Source of the DNA: Auxenochlorella pyrenoidosa
Lineage: Eukaryota > Chlorophyta > Trebouxiophyceae > Chlorellales > Chlorellaceae
Direction: 5' to 3'
Assembly: GCA_001430745.1 (NCBI GenBank)
Contig: KQ482042.1
Span: 867,015 to 878,362 of the forward strand
Length of the DNA stretch: 11,348 bases
Shown piece after piece: positions 7,600 to 11,348 of this stretch. The notes under the pieces were generated by a model. The model saw only the letters and a list, made by a program, of their open reading frames with translations, had not been told where the DNA came from and did not search any database. Made by a program: the position numbers and the translations under genes. Positions within the stretch are counted from its first letter, which is position 1, and each line of letters opens with the position of its first letter.

Positions 7600-8950
7600 C
7601 GACACTCACTAGCTCAGCCGCGCTGCCGGCCTGCCCCTGGCCGACAGCTTGTTGGCAGGCCTCCACAGCAAGCACAGCCACGCCCCCACCCTGCCGACCC
7701 TGGGCGGCATGCAACGCAACGCTCAGAACCAGGGCGGGGGCCGTGCCTCCCCACCCCAGCCTGGCCCCCGCCCGCACCCATCCCATGAATGAATGACCGA
7801 ATTTCGTGTCGCATCCGCTGCCGCCGGCAGGGCAGCTGCTGCTTGCTGCAGCCCCGACGGTGCGGCGCTGTGGCGCCCCCGGTTCCCTCTACGCATGAAA
7901 GCCTGTACCGAGCGCCGCCCCCAAAACCCCTCTCTACGGGGGCGCAGCATGCTGGCGGGTCGCGCCTCCCGGGCCTTGGTCCTGTGCCATCTTGGCACAG
8001 GCTGCCTGGCTCTGGCTGCTCCCAGCCCCATGCTTCCTTCCTACCCACTTCTTTTCATGCCGTGTCATGCCTACACCTCATGCTCCCTTTACCCCGTGGC
8101 GCTCGGCCACCTCACCCTCGTGCCTTCATGGAAGCTGTGTTGAGCCGAGGCGCCGACTGCCTCACCCTTTCTGCGCCCTCCCTCCCTTCTCCCTGTCACC
8201 TTGTCTTCCTCGCCTGGCCAGCTGCTGATATGCCTCCTCGCCACGCCCACGCGGCGCCGTCTGCAGCTGGGCATGCGCCGTGCCCAAGCGCCTCCCAGCT
8301 GATACCTCGCCTCCGTCTGTTCTGTGCGCGGGTGAGCGGCTCTTCAGAAGCCCTCTCCCCGCCCGGCCACGGCACCCCCTCCCCTCTGGTGGCCTTGACT
8401 CTGCACTGATCTCCTTCGCTGTCCCCCGCGGCGCCACACGAGAAGCACAGCAACACCACTCAGCAACACCCAGCCCTGTCCCTTTGCCGTCTTGTCTTTC
8501 AATGTAAGCGGTCTGCCGTCGGAAGCGCCAGCGGTTGCAGCATGGGTTCCGGTTATGGATGCCCCTGGTGCAAAGCTGTCCAATCTGTCACGTGTTCTTC
8601 AGCCTCTTCAGCAAGTTGCAAAAGCGGTGAACAGGTGCTGAGCTGTTGCCCACATCACCTGCCCCGACACCAGACTTGAAGCTGCACAAGCATGATGCAA
8701 CACAGGTGAGCCAGCCCACAGGTTCGGCACGCGCACACACAGCAGCAGCCATGGATGCACAGTGCACACTCTCTGGCTGTCAGGGGGGAGGGAACAAGTC
8801 AGGCGTCCAGGACCCACTTAGTGAACGAGTGGAGGAGAGGTCATCACGGGGCTGTTGATGTCACGGCTGGGGCTCTTCATGTTACTCAAGTACCCTGCTC
8901 AGGAGCGTCACTCAGTCTTTTTATCCCGCCGTATAGTACAACAAACAAGC
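7600..8950 (+). other. Long 3' UTR of the HPt gene plus intergenic region
   Basis: 1,351 bases without a supportable gene. The stretch 7600-8500 is C-rich and pyrimidine-rich on the plus strand and holds several chance open frames rich in Pro, Ala and Arg with no domain. The first sense-strand TGTAA is at 8503-8507, so the HPt 3' UTR may be about 900 bases, which is long but not unknown in green algae. From 8508 to 8950 lies the likely promoter and leader of the kinase-like gene. The last 20 bases before 8951 are A-rich (TACAACAAACAAGC), which suits a 5' leader. Confidence 0.55.
8503..8507 (+). terminator. TGTAA poly(A) signal, HPt gene
   Basis: This is the first sense-strand TGTAA after the HPt stop codon at 7599. 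If used, it gives a 3' UTR of about 910 bases. An earlier non-canonical site is possible. Confidence 0.4.
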
Positions 8951-11342
8951 ATGGCTGCTCCCACGGCCGTTCTAGAGGCCGTAGAGGAGGGCGTGGTTGC
9001 GTCGGGTGGCGCAGAGGGCGCCATGGTCTCTGCAGCAGGTCAGATCTTCTTGACAATGTCATTGGATCGTGCCGCACGCCAGGAGTCTGCGCAAGCTTGG
9101 GAGGGCAGAGCCCTGCATCACTGGAGCGCACTTGGCGGCCAAGCCTGCGCTCTGCCGGCGAGGCGAACCGTCGAGACATCCTGCGATCGTGATCTATTGC
9201 CGGATCCTGTACAATACAAACCGGTGCCGGCACCGCCGCCGCCCACCCGCCCCAGCTGCAGGCGCACCCACCGAGCTTCCCCACTCCAAGTCACTGGCGC
9301 ACCATCTGTCCTCGGATGATGAGAAGGGTGTGGTGCGTAGCGGTCAAGGTGCTGCAGCTGCAGCACCGTCACCACGCTGGCCACTGCCATTCGCCATCTG
9401 AGCCTCATCTGAGCGAGGTCACGCCAATCCCCTCCTCCCGCCCTGGCTGGGCCCTGCAGTATGCCATCCTCATGCCCCCGAGCTTCGAGGCCAAGGAGGG
9501 CAAGCAGTTGTGGCCGGGGGTGCGGCTGGGCAAGTTTCTGGGCGCAGGCGCGCAGGTGAGGGCGCAGGCACGGCGCAGCGGCCGTACCGGCGAATGGTGC
9601 GCAGCACGTTTCAGGGATGCTGGTGAATGTGTGGAATGCTGCTGCGGAATGCCACTGGTAGCATCGGCAAGGTATTGGCACAAGCAGGCGCTGTTCGGGT
9701 TTTGGGCGGGTTCCGAGCCTCCGCGGGGGGCCCTTCCTTCTTGCCACGCTGCCCCCACCTGCCCGACATGCCTGCCCGCCTTCACCTGCTTGCCCCCGAC
9801 ACCCAACCTGGCACCCACCCTGGGACCGCATCGCAGGCCAAGGTGTTCCGCCTGGCCAAGGACGACGGCACCCCCACTGGGAAGGTCATCAAGGTGGGCT
9901 GGTGGTGGGGGTGGGGGGGGGGAGGGGGCCCAGGGCCGCCCGCGCCTCCCCCCTCCCTGCCTGCCTGCGCCCGTCCCCATGCCTAGCCTGCTCAGCTGCC
10001 GCCTCCCTGCCTTTATCGTTGATTGATTCCTGACAACCATCTCTCTTCCGGCCCCCCCCCCCCCCTCCCCTTCGTCGTGCTGCAGATCAACCACGAGGAT
10101 GTGGCCAGCAAGCTGCTGAACAACAACGTGAGGCGCTGGGCCGCACCGGGCTGCAGGGCAGGAATGCGGGCAGGGCCAGCATGACTCTGGGCATTCTTGA
10201 AGCCCGGCGAACTGCGCCCGCAGCGCAGGCCTCCTGTGACAAGCCCTCCCAGCCGTCCCCTGGCAGCGGGCTGCAACTTGCGGCCCCCTTTGTTTCACGG
10301 ACCTCGCCCTGCCCGCCTGCAGGTGGTTTGGGTGGGCATGGACAGAGAGTGGGAGATTGGAACCCAGGTGAGGGCCGCCACGCCGCCCAGCCTGTCTGCC
10401 TGCTGGCACCCGCTCGCACCTCGCGCCCCTTGGCTCCGTCGCCGCAGCCGCGCAGCACGCTTGCGCTCCGGCCTTGCGAGGCAGAGGGCACGTGCTGCTT
10501 TGTGCTGGCCTCCAAGCCCATCCCTGCCACCTGCACCCCCCGCCGCAGCTGCGCAACGCGCTGGCCGAGTCGGGCGGCAACGTGCCGGGCTTCATGCTGG
10601 TGGCCGACTGCCTGGTGCGGGGCGGCAAGGACGGCGGCGAGGGGCGGTTCTCCGGCATGATCATGGGAGAGCTGCACGGTGAGCGCCTGCGGGGGCGGGC
10701 CCAGGCACGCATGTCTCTTTGCATGACGCAGTACGGGGCGAGCTGCCTGGGCGCCTGTGCCCGCTCACCGTCACCAGTGCACCGAATGCTGCGGCTGCGC
10801 TGCCTGCTCTGGGCTGTCAGCCGGCTTGCTTTGGCGCTGGCAGGAAGCGGGCGTGCTGGGGCGCGCAGAGCCGCCCAGCGCCCACCGTGGTTGGTGCCGC
10901 TGGTGCGCAGCTTGTTCGGGCGGGGGGCGATCGTGGCGGCGGGACTGACGAAAGCCACCCAACCCCACCCCCCCTGCAGGCTGGGAGGTGTACAAGCGCA
11001 TGGAGACGCCCGAGTTCCACAACATCCACTACGGTGGGCCAGGGGGCGCCGGCTGCGGGGGGCCTGACGCTCAGCCGGCTGCCCGAGCCGGTCGTGACGC
11101 CGCAGCCGCTGCCGGCCCCGGGCAGCTGCCGCCGCCCGCCCCGCGCACAAGCTCCGCCTGCCTGCGCAACGCCCTGCTGCCCCCCCCCCCTCGCAGTGCG
11201 TGAGATGCTGTTCCAGGTGTTCTCCGCGCTGGACCGCGCGCAGCGCAAGCTGGGCTTTGTGCACGCCGACCTGGGCATGCGCAACGTGATGGAGCACTAC
11301 CCGCGCCTGTGGGAGGACATGCCGGCGGAGGAGGCGGAGGCG
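8951..11342 (+). CDS. Protein-kinase-like protein, C-terminus beyond window
   Basis: Nine exons (8951-9038, 9262-9332, 9460-9555, 9837-9893, 10086-10127, 10323-10367, 10549-10678, 10980-11033, 11197-11342) join in frame into 243 residues so far. A GTGAGC donor follows at 11343, so the gene continues off the right edge. The kinase fold begins about residue 74. The Gly-rich loop is LGAGAQAKV (80-88), split by an intron. VIK supplies the ATP-binding Lys104. REWE (about 126-129) may provide the helix-C glutamate. FMLVADCLV is the probable strand before the hinge, and HADLGMRN gives catalytic His217, Asp219 and Asn224 with the normal Asp-to-Asn spacing of five. The expected DFG and APE motifs would lie downstream. 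A Gly-rich insert (RGGKDGGEGRF) sits near the hinge, and after the catalytic loop comes LWEDMPAEEAEA, unusual before DFG. Substrate and family are unclear. The exon 1-2 join is the weakest (GTCAGA donor). An in-frame ATG at 8858 could extend the start. Confidence 0.83.
9894..10085 (+). other. Kinase-gene intron 4 with opposed poly-G and poly-C tracts
   Basis: The intron begins GTGGGC and is G-rich up to 9928, including ten Gs (9913-9922), A, then five Gs. Near the acceptor it carries fourteen Cs (10052-10065), T, then four Cs. The two tracts are complementary with at most one mismatch and could pair in the RNA, bringing the two splice sites close. The G-rich part alone fits a G-quadruplex pattern. 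Confidence 0.8.
10679..10979 (+). other. Kinase-gene intron 7
   Basis: This 301-base intron splits a glycine codon, with donor GTGAGC and acceptor CCCCTGCAG. Frames across it are open for long stretches because of high GC, but the flanking exons join cleanly (GELHG to WEVYKR). I see no nested feature. Confidence 0.8.
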
Positions 11343-11348
11343 GTGAGC

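Noticed and set aside
7789..8409. A 206-codon plus-strand frame after the HPt gene
   Set aside because: Composition is Pro, Ser, Ala, His and Cys with no domain; the region is C-rich, which opens frames by chance, and start and splice context are poor.
9709..9719. A GGTTCCGAGCC sequence resembling a tRNA B box
   Set aside because: No matching A box or cloverleaf arms at the right distance; it lies in an intron of the kinase-like gene.
9405..11297. A 630-codon open frame on the minus strand, antisense to the kinase-like gene
   Set aside because: Its product is a low-complexity mix of Arg, Ala, Gly, Pro and Ser with no domain, and it runs straight across introns and exons of the sense gene. 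High GC content makes stops rare; the sense exons have kinase motifs and clean splice phases.

Overview
The window looks like nuclear DNA from a green alga (Chlorophyta; perhaps a Chlorella-like trebouxiophyte, which is a guess). It is GC-rich. Genes are cut into many short exons by GT-AG introns of about 90 to 380 bases, with mostly GTG-type donors. TGTAA, the usual chlorophyte poly(A) signal, lies downstream of two genes. One gene encodes a plant-type histidine phosphotransfer protein. Nothing suggests bacterial, viral or transposon origin. All gene models were spliced by eye from reading frame, splice-site phase and protein features.

Layout, left to right. (1) Positions 1-33 hold a TG/GTG simple repeat. 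(2) A tentative two-exon minus-strand gene (715 down to 181) encodes a 69-residue protein with a transit-peptide-like start and a histidine-rich tail. (3) After about 1.15 kb without a clear gene, a six-exon plus-strand gene (1871-3834) encodes a 265-residue RNA-binding protein. Its order is RS domain, RanBP2-type zinc finger, Tyr/Gly-rich prion-like repeat, second RanBP2-type zinc finger. (4) A three-exon plus-strand gene (4319-5830) encodes a 346-residue charged, RS-containing nuclear-type protein of unknown function. (5) A four-exon plus-strand gene (6397-7599) encodes a 149-residue histidine-containing phosphotransfer (HPt) protein with the active-site His in an HQFKGSSASFGA motif. (6) A long gene-free stretch follows, with a TGTAA signal at 8503. 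(7) A plus-strand kinase-like gene with at least nine exons (8951 to beyond the right edge) has a Gly-rich loop, a VIK lysine and an HADLGMRN catalytic loop; its C-terminal part is outside the window.

Two adjacent genes encode arginine/serine-rich proteins likely to act in pre-mRNA processing. The HPt protein would relay phosphate between a hybrid histidine kinase and response regulators, none of which are encoded here. The kinase-like protein has no visible link to the HPt gene. I see no operon-like system; the most unusual items are the split-finger RS/prion-like protein and the possible plastid His-rich microprotein.
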